A DNA stretch of 13,831 nucleotides. Source: JASJHI01 sp965371355 (GTDB lineage: Bacteria > Actinomycetota > Acidimicrobiia > Acidimicrobiales > Ilumatobacteraceae). Positions 13,381 through 13,831 of the stretch are shown here, in pieces. The position numbers and the translations under genes are program-made. The stretch spans positions 1 through 13,831 of the forward strand of contig CBDUYD010000076.1 in assembly GCA_965371355.1 (NCBI GenBank), given 5' to 3'. Positions within the stretch are counted from its first letter, which is position 1; every line of letters begins with the position of its first letter. The notes below the pieces were generated by a model, which saw nothing but the letters and a program-made list of their open reading frames with translations, did not search any database and was not told the DNA's origin.

Positions 13381-13831
<451 letters not shown>

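Overview
The window is a stretch of high-GC chromosome with dense housekeeping genes. It almost certainly comes from a free-living actinobacterium of the class Acidimicrobiia (Ilumatobacter-like). Evidence for this is the strongly G/C-biased third codon positions, frequent GTG starts, short 4-bp gene overlaps, TANNNT-type -10 elements placed directly before start codons, and the partial 16S rRNA at the right-hand end. The 16S has the actinobacterial/acidimicrobial pattern around the V2-V3 region. The class-level assignment is a judgement from memory and was not computed.

Layout. (1) 1-2329, plus strand: the C-terminal four-fifths of pheT (phenylalanyl-tRNA synthetase beta chain, cut by the window start), followed 4 nt later by a small ACT-domain protein. 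(2) 2316-2885, minus strand: a YqgE/UPF0301 protein whose 3' end overlaps the ACT gene by 14 bp. (3) 2931-8987, plus strand: an arginine biosynthesis operon argC-argB-argD-argF-argR-argH. Its first four junctions are 4-bp ATGA or GTGA overlaps. The operon starts at a promoter (TTGCAT-17-TATGAT) lying inside a tandem pair of ArgR boxes. argC appears to be leaderless. argJ and argG, often part of actinobacterial arg clusters, are absent. (4) 8996-10512: a 3-methyladenine DNA glycosylase (mpg) and an SDR oxidoreductase, so closely spaced behind argH that they probably belong to the same transcript. (5) 10519-11664, minus strand: a DUF2332 protein of unknown function. (6) 11688-12977, plus strand: tyrS, divergent from the DUF2332 gene across only 23 bp. 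(7) 12978-13831: an rRNA operon promoter directly behind tyrS, a hairpin-rich 5' leader with a boxB/boxA antitermination site, and the first ~450 nt of 16S rRNA.

How it works together. ArgC, ArgB, ArgD, ArgF and ArgH supply five steps from N-acetylglutamate to arginine. ArgR, encoded inside the operon, presumably closes a feedback loop through the operator in front of argC. The flanking genes pheT, tyrS and 16S rRNA belong to translation. No mobile element, CRISPR array, phage gene or defence system was seen. The most unusual signals are regulatory or structural. They are the ArgR operator with a leaderless argC, the 9-bp in-frame tandem repeats at both ends of argB (with similar small repeats at the ends of the SDR gene and tyrS), the overlapping divergent -10 elements between DUF2332 and tyrS, and the rrn leader.
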